DNA from: Paramecium tetraurelia
Lineage: Eukaryota > Ciliophora > Oligohymenophorea > Peniculida > Parameciidae
Assembly (NCBI RefSeq): GCF_000165425.1
Contig: NW_001799627.1
Location: forward strand, 294,272 to 358,271
DNA length: 64,000 nt
Reading direction: 5' to 3'
The notes under the pieces are model-generated. The model was not told the origin of the DNA and ran no database searches. It worked only from the letters and a program-made list of their open reading frames with translations. The number at the start of each line of letters is the position of its first letter. The first letter of the stretch is position 1. Shown one piece after another: positions 35,251 to 45,649 of this stretch. A program made the translations under genes and the position numbers.

Positions 35251-36531
35251 ATGTTAGAAAATATGCTGTCACCAAAAAATATCCAATCATAAAGTAAGTA
35301 GTCTCCCAAAAAAATAATAAACGACTTCGAATATCGATTAGAAGACTGTCTCGGCTAAGGAGAATACAGTTCTGTGTTTAAAGGCCAGGACAGAAGGTCT
35401 GGATAGGAAGTTGCAATCAAAGTAATTGAGAATGTCACAATATGATTAGGTTATAGAGAATTCCAGGTTGAACTCGAATTTCTCAAGACAGATGTTGAAT
35501 AATGAAATTGAGTCTCTGAAGAAACTCAAATCACCTTACATCTTACAGTATATCAATTACATTTACACTCCAAACAATCAATACATCATAACTGAATACT
35601 GCAACGAAGGAGAATTGAGATTTGTCAAGAATCGATCGGATTAATAGTTGTTAAGAATTTTCCATCAACTACTGTAGGCTTTGAAGGAACTGAAATCTAA
35701 GAGTAATTATAATCCCAAATCAATAGATATAATACACAGAGACATCAAACCTCCAAATATCATGATGCACGACTGTATACCTAAGCTTGCCGATTTCGGG
35801 TTTAGTGCTAATATAAATTATTTGGAGTTATAAAAATCATCATTTGGCACACCACTCTATATGGCTCCAGAATCTTTGCTCAACGATATGTACAGTTTCT
35901 AGTCTGATGTTTGGTCGGTCGGAATTACTATGCATGAACTCATTTATGGGAATGTTCCCTTTTACCATGACAAAGAATCTGAATTAAAGAAAATCCTCCA
36001 AAATTATGTCAATAATCCAATGTTGATAATGCCTAAGTCAATATTCATTCCATTGCTTAAAGGGATGCTTGATCCAAATCCTAATACTAGGTTGACCGTA
36101 GAATAATTGTTATCAATGATTACGACAGATTAGAATACTTAAAATATTTCTCAATCTGGATTCAACTTTTTAAGCAATTTTGCATAAACCTTATAACATT
36201 TTGAGTCTAAGGTCGATGATACATGTCTTCGCTGGGCAATTCTGAAGATCCTATCGACAAAATTCAAAATGAATGCAAATGCTCAATACTTAATAAATCA
36301 ATAAATCAATTCGCTTATATAGTAATTTCCATAATGATTATTAGAGAACAGAACATGATTGAGCTGATAAATTCAAAATCAGATGCATGTATTTCATTTA
36401 AATTATCATATTTAGAATTTGTTCATTTACTTCGTTAAATTTTGTAATAAAGAGTTCATTGTTAACAATACAAACCTATTGTGTAGGATTTACTCCAATG
36501 CGATGCTATATTATTTCACTTATTTAAATGA
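35251..36531 (+). CDS. Ser/Thr protein kinase with C-terminal helical extension
   Basis: 409 residues after removing introns 35422..35449 (28 nt) and 36322..36344 (23 nt); the second extends the tail beyond an apparent TGA. The kinase domain is complete: LGQGEYSSVF, VAIKV, HRDIKPPNIM, ADFGFSAN and GTPLYMAPE. The last ~120 residues are a helical extension like that of the kinase at 54256, so the two are paralogues. The activation-loop sequence resembles ULK/Atg1-type kinases, but that is not proof. Confidence 0.88.
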
Positions 36532-36696
36532 ATTGTCTTATTTATGTGTTATTTATAATCATTATAAGTTAAATGATTTTTGACTCTGATAGTTACATCA
36601 TCTGTTATCGCAACTTAAAGTTATGGAAAAACTTGATGGAACTTAAGATTCATTTACAATTTTTATATATTACATAACAAAATAGAAATACATATA

Positions 36697-37547
36697 TCAA
36701 TTTTTGAGGGGATTTTTATGATTAAGAAAGCCAGTAAGTTTGTAATTTAGGATGGGCACTTTTAAGTTGATAATATCTTCTGGTATGAGTCCGCATTCAT
36801 ATTTATCGGCATTGTTTATTGGGGAGGGTTAAGATTCATCTTCTTCGTGGATTACCTATGGAGATTGCAATGAAATTTTGGGATTTGTTGCAATGGAAAT
36901 TTGACTGGACGAACCTTGGTTTGAGTCTTAAAACTTTTAGTGATTTAAAATATTTAAATCTGATTTTGATTTAATAGTTTTAGTTGATTCTGCGATAATG
37001 CTTTCAGCCTTGTTGGTAGGTTTTGTTTTTGAGGTTTGCTTTAAGTTGGATTTCTTGATTTGATTTGAGTCAGGAGACAGTAAATTGCTGTTTTATTAAA
37101 TACTGATTTTCGATTGTGATGTGACATTTGATTTATTGGTCTTGTCGTCTGTCAATTAGATTTTGCTGATTTGCTCTTTCTTTTAGGGAGGGTTGGCTTT
37201 GGCTGTCTGAGCTGCTTGGGGTTTTGGTTTGTTGTCCTGAGGAGTTTTGACTTCAATTACACCACATTTATATTGCTCTAGGGAGGAGAGCACTGAGGGT
37301 TAGTGTCTGTGTATGGATGCATTGAATAGAATCTGGGTTAAAAATGAATGGGCGTACATTTTCTAAGTCTTTGCCCTTGAATGTTTAGAGAGAGAACCTT
37401 CCTCCAGGGTGATCATCTACGAAATGTGTTAGATCATAGACATTGTTGCGATAAGCGTACAGAAATCTTATTCAAAACTGGATACTACCTATCAGATCTG
37501 GCACTCTCTTGTTGCATCTAGGCTAATGAAGAGTACTTTTTTAACAT
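36697..37547 (-). CDS. cytochrome b5-like heme-binding domain protein
   Basis: 267 residues with introns 37467..37488 (22 nt) and 37333..37357 (25 nt). Splicing yields VYDLTHFVDDHPGGRF, the core cytochrome b5 motif with the first heme-ligand His in HPGG. The second ligand would be one of the His in ASIHRH. The remaining ~170 residues are Lys/Ser/Gln-rich and probably disordered, with a short conserved-looking end YECGLIPEDIINLK. There is no membrane anchor, so a soluble electron carrier or heme sensor is suggested. Confidence 0.75.
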
Positions 37548-37666
37548 AAAATATAAATTTAATAATAATCCCTTTGATTTAGCTTTTTGAGTGTGATATA
37601 TTTTGATAAATTTAATAAACTTGTTTTGTGTTATGTAATAATAATAATTATACATAATATTTAATA

Positions 37667-40012
37667 ATGAATGACTTATATGGAAGAAGTGCAAGCATTA
37701 TGGAATCCCAATAGAAATTAGAGTTGTTCATCAGTTGTCGTGGATTGGCAAACATGGACACCTTTTCAAAATAGCGATCCCTACGTGATAATGTATGTGA
37801 AAAGAAATAACCAATGGTCAGAAAGTGGGAAGAACAGAAATCATTTAAGACAACTTGAATCCAAACTTTGCCAAAACATTTATAATTGAATATTACTTTG
37901 AATGCTAATAGCCACTTAAGTTTGTATGCAATGACGACGATGGAAATGGAAAATTCGATGTAGATTCTTAAATTAGACATTTAGTTTATTGGAAGTGCCG
38001 AAACTACACTAGCCAATATAGCAGGAGCCAGGGATCAATTATTGATGTTAAATTTAAGCAATGGACATAAGAAAACAGGAGTGCTTGTAGTCAGAGCAGA
38101 TTAGGTTAGAATGATAAATGATAAAATCATCATGTAAATAAGTACTATCTAAATATTACATTCAATTTAGGTGCTGATAACATACCAAACACAAGGTTTT
38201 TACCTTGGCATACCACATCCCCCTTTTTCAGACTCTATCGAATAAGGAAGGATACTAATTAATAACTCTTAGTTTATGAGAGTGAACCTCTTAAAAGCAC
38301 TTTAAAACCAGTCTGGAAGAGAGTGGATATATAATCTTAGAAATTATGCAATGGAGATTATTATATGCCTATCAAAATTGAAGTTTGGGATTACAGAAGC
38401 TCTGGAAATCATGAGCATATTTGTTCTACTGAATTTTCAGTAGATGAATTATAAGGAAAGCCGATGTTTAAAAAAATATTATTTGATAAAAACAAAAAGC
38501 AATCCGGTCAAATTTGTTTCAATGAAGTAACAATCTATATTAACTAAATTCTAGTTTAAATTAATTGAAAAACCTAGTTTCTTAGACTATTTGTAAAGTG
38601 GAACTTAAATCAACTTAATTGCTGCCATTGATTTCACAGCCTCCAATCAATCTCCTAAAAATCCCAGTTCACTTCATTATATTGATGATTAATATCATAG
38701 AATGAACCAATATCAATAAGCACTATTGTCTGTTGGAGAAATCCTATTGAATTATGATCACGACAAAAAAGTACCAATCTTTGGCTTTGGATGTAAACCA
38801 AGACTCCACAATTTGAACACCCCTTAGACTCTGCATTGCTTCCCTTTAAATGGGAATCCTCAAGATCCAGAAGTATTGCAGATGGATGGAATTATGCAAG
38901 CCTATAATTATGCAGTGAGGAATGTTCAATTTGATGGTCCCACCTATTTCAATCCGATCATCCAAGAATCCATGAGAATAGCATAGACTTGTAAAGACAT
39001 GGCTTCTAATACATACTTTGTATTATTTATTTTAACTGATGGAGAAATTCATGATATGAAGGTATATTTTAATCTCAAAATCTTATAGCAAACTATTGAT
39101 TCCATCGTAGCATCCTCTCATCTTCCATTATCTATTATAATTGTTGGAGTTGGAGATGCAGACTTCACCAATATGTCTATTTTGGATGATGATGATGGCA
39201 ATCTACATGATTCCTTTGGAAGGAGAACTTAAAGAGATTTGGTCTAATTTGTACCATTCAATTAATTTAAAAATAATCCAGAACTCTTAGCCAAAAATGT
39301 CTTACAAGAATTGCCAGATCAATTAGTTAATTACATGCTCCTGGTCGGTAGAAAGCCTGGACCCAAAAATTGTAATATTTATCATCTATTCTCTTTAGTA
39401 ATTAATTTAGGATAATTTGATGTCAATTAATATTCATAGCAATATGGCTTATAATAGTAGATTATGCAACCCAATTAATTACCATAATAGTAATAATCAG
39501 TACCTTAAATCCCTCAATAATCATCCTTTACCAACATACCACCACCACAGTAATTTTAATAACCTCCACCTCCATAGCAATATTAGCAACCACCTCCTCC
39601 ATAGTAATATTAATAACCACCTCCCCCATATACTTAACCTTAATAAATATACCAGCCACAATAGCCGCCTTATCCTTCATAATAATTAAGTTAATATCCT
39701 AACCAATAACAATCAACCTATCCTTAATAATAATAAATGTACCCTCCTCCTAATTATTAATAGTAATAATAAGGATATCCCCCCTAATAAGCTGGATTCT
39801 AATCTAAATTTATCTAAGGACTTGCCAACACTAATTTCTTAGGATAACATATTAATGATGCTTAATAATAGTAACTCAATCAACAGATGCCCCAATTTTA
39901 GTATCCCCCTTAAGAACCAGAGAACCCTATAGGAATGCAACCCTAACCAAATTAATATTAATAAGCAAAGTAACCTCCTCCCTATGTACCCGATAACCCT
40001 TACGGATTATGA
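37667..40012 (+). CDS. copine (two C2 domains, copine A-domain, Gln/Pro-rich tail)
   Basis: Calcium-dependent phospholipid-binding protein. C2A is seen as DTFS-SDPY and FVCNDDDGNG, C2B as PNTRFLPW then IKIEVWDYRSSG. The copine domain runs from FLDYLQSGTQ and AIDFTASN through FGFGCKPR and LTDGEIHD. The tail of about 190 residues is Gln/Pro/Tyr-rich. Introns are 38527..38554, 39062..39088 and 39372..39398, with a possible 38-nt intron at 38105..38142. C2A needs three single-base removals, each in an A run (37768..37771, 37822..37824, 37970..37972). It is either assembly error or a decaying gene, although the rest is intact. Confidence 0.85.
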
Positions 40013-40397
40013 TATATTCATTTTATATCAATCATAATTAAATATTTCATTTTAACCAATTCTTCTAAATCGAATATACGGTGTATTCATGATATTTTAT
40101 AATAATAAAGAATAACTATTCCCATTCTCAAACGTCTTATACATTTAAGACTAATACTTTATTTTATTATTAATAAAAAAAGAATCATACTGGAGGGCTC
40201 AAGAATTGTAGTGTTAATGGTTATAATATTCTTATAAACTACATAATATTGCTATTAGATTAAAAAGTTATAAAAACTGTAATTGTTATTAAATATAGAG
40301 AAAGACAAAGATTGAATTCTGATAGAGTAATATAATGATAATGTAAAATTACTCAAATATCGTAACTAAGTCATATGCACAAAAACATTTATTAAAT
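40013..40397. other. convergent intergenic region
   Basis: 385 bp of AT-rich sequence between the copine stop (plus) and the Myb-like gene stop (minus). I see no RNA gene, repeat or plausible coding frame. Confidence 0.6.
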
Positions 40398-42023
40398 TCA
40401 ATCTTGTATTTTATATATTGTTTTAGCATTTCTTTTATCAAATCGATTGCTGAGTCTTAAGGTCTAGCTTATCTATTTTTATAATTTCTTATTGTTGGCT
40501 TCATCTAAAAATGAGTTTTCAGTATAAGATGCAACTATTTGTTGTAGAGTACCTCTTTTTTCTGGTAGATTTTGTAAAATCCATACTAATTTATTCCTCA
40601 TTTTATTGTCGTCCTCCCCTCTATCTTAATAATTCTCATTTAGACCAAAGTACCCCTTTATTTTCCTAATAAATTGGCTTCTATTATTGGATAGAGTTAT
40701 TGAGATCGATCTCAAACAAGCCGAATCTTCGGATAGTTATCCATTGAAGAAGTTTTGATTAATAGATTCAATAACCTTCTATTTGGTTCCACATTTGCCT
40801 TCCAACTATTGCAGGGTTATCTTAATCATATCTTCTACAGTATAGTCATATTTAGTGCTGATTCTTTACATCTTTAATTATTCCTTTGAGGGATCATCCT
40901 TCATACTCTAACTTCTCACATCACTCAATTGATCTTAGACATTCTTTTTTAGCTTTTGTATTTTGGATTGCACAGAATACCAAGTTCTACCCAATTACTT
41001 TGACAAATCTTAGATTTATTGATTAGTAATTGAACTATTTTGGTAAGTATTTATAAAGTTTTGCAAGGTTTCCATTTCCTTATTTGACCAAGTCTTTCTT
41101 CCTTTCTTTTCAATGGCTTCATTTACAATGCTTAAAGCACTTTATTATTGACTCTATTAATTGACAGCATGCTATTATTATTCAACTGATTATATTGATT
41201 ATGCTTTATACTACTCTTTGTTAATGTCTACATGATGTTACTTCTATGAAAAAGGTTGTTATTGAAATTAGGTTTTCTATAATTTACAATCTTATAGTAA
41301 TTGCTATTGATTTTCTACTTGCATTTATTGCGTGAGACCTTCAAGTTTGAGCAATTCAAAACACCATGAGCTATCAGCCTTGTGAATTAAATTGAAGGTC
41401 TCTTAGATGAACTCAATCCCTAAAGAGCAAACAAATGCCATGAATTGTTTAACATCTAATCTAAAATTATAGTCGTAAACAATACATACCGTTTTTATTT
41501 TCTGTACAATTTTAACTTATTGATAGTTCGGATGTATTGGGAATAGAAGGATTTGAAAACTTGGGGTTGAGATAGAGATTGCTCCAAAAAAGTAAAATTG
41601 TCAATGTTATTTAAAGCATCCTAAATTTAAATAACCATTATTGTTTACATTATACTTTTATTATTCCAAGAATACGTTTTATCTCTCAATAGCCTGAGAA
41701 ATTAGTGTGTCTATTTCTTCCATAAAGGAAGGCAAACTCTGAGACATCTTGCGTTAAGGTCTCATTCTTGGCTCGTGTTGAACCTCTTATTGCTTTTAAA
41801 CAAATTAATTAACTTCAGGCTCAGCATTAAAAAATTTATGAAGCCTAAAGTTTTTAATTTCTGGCTGCTCTATTTGAATATGCTGAGGAAAGTTTTCATT
41901 TTCATCCTCATCCAAATCGTATTACCCCAAAGTTACAAAGCAATCAATCTTTTAAAACAAGGGCTAAGGACTCTACAATGCTAAAAACTCATCTTCCATC
42001 TCAATCCCCTGTCTATTATCCAT
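40398..42023 (-). CDS. Myb/SANT-like DNA-binding protein
   Basis: 522 residues with introns 41621..41648 (28 nt) and 41461..41489 (29 nt). The N-terminal ~130 residues are acidic, with a Gln-rich middle. The DNA-binding unit lies near residues 290-350: KKGRKTWSNKEMETL, then LSKQLGRTWYSVQSKI, with Trp spacing of a single Myb/SANT repeat. A further region (TVEDMIKITLQQLEGKCG...) resembles a winged-helix or linker-histone-like fold. It is likely nuclear and acts on chromatin or transcription. The start at 42023 was chosen because the frame is open and coding-like from there. Confidence 0.75.
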
Positions 42024-42545
42024 TTAATTTAATATTAAATTGTTTTTGTATACTATCTCATATTACAGCTTTTATTTTCATGAATTGGAGTGTAAATGCA
42101 AATGAAGAAATCACTATTGCACAAAAATAATAGCGTTACCATTATTAAAATAGAATAACATGATCAAATACTAATGCTATTAATACAATCTTATTACATT
42201 TATTGACACCCTAAGAGTATTTAGTAGATAGTCAATTCAATTTATTAATTTTAATTATTCAGAGTTTGATTTTCATCCTAATCCTTATTCTCAAGTGCTT
42301 TGAAATCCCTCGAAATATAAATTATCAATTTCATCTTTATATTTTTAAACCTAGAATATCCAAATGTATTAAATATAAGAAAATTGAATTATTCTCATTC
42401 TACTGCAGATGGATTTAATTTCATTTATTCTATTCATTTAGAAATGAAGATATCTCAAACTATAATCCTTTAAATTTGATACCTTGTATCTATTTTATTT
42501 ACGAACTATTAATTATAAACTATTATTTAAAACTGCCTCGTTTAC
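42024..42545. other. intergenic AT-rich stretch
   Basis: 522 bp upstream of the minus-strand Myb-like gene. No coding frame, RNA or repeat could be supported. Confidence 0.5.
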
Positions 42546-43170
42546 ATGAAGTCAGTAAAAATGACAATTGTTAATAACTAATATGATATCCAAAAATTTA
42601 ATCCAAATTAATCTTTTAAGTTATAAAAGAAATTAAGCTTATAAATTGAATTGGAAGATGAAGGATAAAATTGTTATGTACTATCAATAGAAATTTACAT
42701 CTAATGTAGCCAAAACCTTAAGATATAGTAGCTGCAAATTACCTATATAAAGAAATTTCATTTAAAAGACTAAAAAGAAATTTGTTCATCCATTGAAACA
42801 ATTTTATATAACATCATTAAATTATATATAATTCTCTGAAGGTATTTCCATAAACCAATACTTATATTATAATACTAATTCAATATAGTTGCGATCATAT
42901 TTATTACACCAGAAGTTATAATGATAAAATAAATAGCATATATTATTAGATTATAATAAAATGAAATCTATTATGCACAATTACTTCAGTTAAGTTAATT
43001 CTATCATATGATATTTTAGCTATTTATATGTTATAGATAGATTCATTCAATTATAAAGTTATAAATGAATTACCAAATATTATTAAGAGATACCAATCAG
43101 TCGATTTCTGGCAATAATATTCTTACTTTATTCAATTAAAAAGTACAGATCAATTAATAAGAGAAATAAA
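42546..43170 (+). pseudogene. possible gene or gene remnant with an in-frame TGA
   Basis: From ATG 42546, 97 codons read as plausible protein (QSFKLQKKLSLQIELEDEG and KKFHLKDQKEICSSIET) and stop at TGA 42837..42839. The same frame stays open for more than 100 further codons, including LLRDTNQSISGNNILTLF. No good intron removes the stop. It may be a small gene followed by chance open sequence, or a gene broken by one TGA. No family is recognised. Confidence 0.4.
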
Positions 43171-43271
43171 GATCTTTAAAATAGAAGGATGATTATATAT
43201 ATTCACTTATTTTGAATATAAATATAAACATAAACAATTTATTAAGTTAACTCTTTTATATAAAATGTTTA

Positions 43272-44151
43272 TCACTGCATTTTAGATTTCATAAAATCTT
43301 CTAGAACATCTAAATGTTCAGAATAGAACTACTTAATCATTCTTATGATATTTAGATTATTCATATCTTACAATCTCTTGGATGAATATGATGTCTTTAT
43401 AATAAACTATATATTTACATAATAGTTATCGATGTTCTCTTACAACTCATTAAATTCGGTCTATTAATGCTTCAACATCACTTACAATTCATCTTTTTAT
43501 TTTTATAACTAATTGAGCTTCTCTTTAGTAATCTTAGCTATAGGTTCAATAGAAGCAATCTAATATTAAAGTAATACAAAACATCTAATTTCCATTATTC
43601 ATTATCTTAAGTGAGACTTTGCTTAACATTTTCAATCAAGTCTTTTTTGGATTTAATCGTTGACTATAGTGATTTCTAGATTTCATTGACTAGATCTCTG
43701 CTTTTGGATACTGCATCGCTTATATTTCCGTTGCCCTGACTTTATTAAATTTAACCTTGCAATTAATTAAATTAGACTATACTTATAAGTAAGTTAAAAG
43801 GTGAGTCATCCGTATTTGTAGTTATAAATTCTTTGAGAATGGCTTCAGGATTCTCCTTTAAATGCTGTTTCTATCCATTCAATTTTTGAGGACTTGAAGG
43901 AATGAACTCATTGAAACTCTCAAGAAATAAGGCAAGTTCACTGTTTTCTAAATCAAATGCTGTTAACTTGTTGTTAGTGATGTGTGGAATACTTCATCTT
44001 TAAGCAATTGTTCTAATTGTGGGATTACTTGTCCCAATTCTAGGAGTAGATCCACTCTTTGCATTCTGATATCTTCTGATAATTTGGCTTCATTCGATAA
44101 CAATAGTAATTCATCTGCTTGTAATGCTGAGGTAAACTTAGTAAGCATCAT
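43272..44151 (-). CDS. coiled-coil protein, unknown
   Basis: 259 residues with introns 43967..43992, 43756..43782, 43560..43582 and 43395..43418 (26, 27, 23 and 24 nt); the exon sum is exactly 260 codons. The sequence is helical throughout: a Leu-rich start (LLELGQVIPQLEQLL), an acidic block, then long Lys/Glu/Gln heptads. No catalytic motif is present. It could be a subunit of a tethering, kinetochore or flagellar complex; I do not recognise which. Confidence 0.7.
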
Positions 44152-44188
44152 TTAGTATTTTAATTCTTATTTTTTTTATGAACCTAAA

Positions 44189-44463
44189 TCAACAGAACCA
44201 ACTACTTATTAATTATTCCTATTGATAGTCGTTCATATCATCAATTATCTCTGAAACCAATTTATCTTCCTCTTCATTTATATACACAAGAATTTCATAA
44301 GGAGCTAATACTGTTTTTGGGTATGATTACATTTTTTCTCAGTCAAGTACTATTTCATTTACTTTAAGATAGACATGCTGTATTCATTGTTTTTCACAGT
44401 CTCTAGCAGGGCACCTAATTCTTTAGAAATTACTAATCCAATATAAATAAATATTAGAATCAT
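44189..44463 (-). CDS. small protein with N-terminal hydrophobic leader
   Basis: 84 residues after removal of a 20-nt intron (44311..44330). Residues 1-13 are hydrophobic (MILIFIYIGLVIS) and could be a signal peptide or anchor. The rest is acidic and helical (YINEEEDKLVSEIIDDM). The intron is needed to join two protein-like frames and has GT-AG ends. No family is recognised. It lies just upstream of the coiled-coil gene on the same strand. Confidence 0.5.
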
Positions 44464-44657
44464 AAAATTATTAATTGATGTTTACGATAGCGATTCTTAA
44501 ATCTATAAATACTACAATTAAACAATCTCTTATAACTTGATTAATTGATAATATCATATTCAAATTGAGTTCCAAAACCTAAGAGAATGTATATCTATAC
44601 ATACAAATTGGTTGAGAACATAAAATATTTATATATAAATAAATTTAATTAATTAAT

Positions 44658-45438
44658 ATGGAGGAAAATGCCGTTGTAAGCCAACCGAAGGGCAAAACAT
44701 AAATAGTACCAGCAGCAGGAAAATCAAGAGATGAAATGAGAATATTCTTATTTGAATTCTTTGGAATGGCATTATTTGCATATGGGTATTAATCAAATTA
44801 ATTTAGAATCATATGTTCATAAGGTTCAGATGAATTTTTAGCTTTGTTTTTCTTCGCATCAGTTTGTTTGGCTGCTCCATTTTCAGGAGCACATGTAAAC
44901 CCTGCTGTTACATTAGCAATGCTGTTGTCAAGAAGAATCAACTTTGCCTAAGCAGTGATATATTGGTTGGCTCAATTCTCAGGAGCATTGTGTGGAGCTT
45001 GCTGTTGCTATCTAATTTTGAATGAAGTAGACAGCCCTGAAGTTAAGAGTACTGATTACTCATGGATATTATCGGATGTAAGCGGAGAAGCATTTGGAAC
45101 ATTTACCTTCATCTTATTCATACTCATCCAAACCGACCCAGAAACCACTTTAACCCCAGGAGGACAACCTATGACCACTTATGTCTTAGTTGCTTTAGCA
45201 TTGTACTTTTCAAGAGAATTCACATTTCATTCAGGAGGTATGAAATATAGATAGCTAATAAATAGGATGCTTAAACCCAGGCATGGCAGTTTCCTTATAA
45301 TTATTTTAATCATTTTAAACAGGAGATCGTTAAAGAATGGATTTCTTATGGGTTTATGTGGGTGGTCCGTTAGGAGGAGGATTTGGAGCAAGTGTATTTT
45401 TTGAACTTTTTTATAAGAAATAGATAAAAAGACTCTGA
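44658..45438 (+). CDS. aquaporin / MIP-family channel
   Basis: A 243-residue, six-span channel for water or small solutes. Introns are 44786..44806 (21 nt) and 45238..45265 (28 nt). The first pore motif is a normal NPA in SGAHVNPAVTLAM. The second, created across intron 2, reads GCLNPGMAVS, so NPA is replaced by NPG. GGPLGGGFGA near the end matches the last helix. The Ala-to-Gly change keeps a small residue at the pore, so transport is probably retained, perhaps with different selectivity. Such a channel could serve osmoregulation, for example at the contractile vacuole. Confidence 0.9.
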
Positions 45439-45454
45439 TATTATAAATAATTTA

Positions 45455-45604
45455 ATGAATAATAATTTAGTGAAATTCATTTGCCCAATTACTAAAGAGG
45501 TATTAATACGATAGGGACAATTCTATGTTTCAAGTATCGGCATAAAATATCCAATTAAGAATGGAATCCCTTGCTTTACCAAAAGAGATGTTACTAAGGA
45601 TTGA
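45455..45604 (+). CDS. Trm112-like / UPF0434-type small protein
   Basis: An intronless 49-residue frame 16 bp after the aquaporin stop. It has the compact layout FICPITKEVL, then YPIKNGIPCF, as in Trm112p-like (YcaR/PREY) domains, where a short beta-sheet protein activates partner methyltransferases or acts in mitochondria. It is shorter than eukaryotic Trm112 and closer to PREY/UPF0434 in size. Only one cysteine pair is visible, so zinc binding is unlikely. Confidence 0.6.
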
Positions 45605-45649
45605 CACATCAATTAATAAATGAATATTATTCAATAATTTATTTAAATA

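Noticed and set aside
37921-37963. A 40-nt intron in copine C2A instead of a frame error
   Set aside because: It would remove the conserved CNDDDG calcium-binding loop that matches copines.
37648-37980. Minus-strand 110-codon frame
   Set aside because: It overlaps the copine C2A region on the opposite strand and shows no domain.
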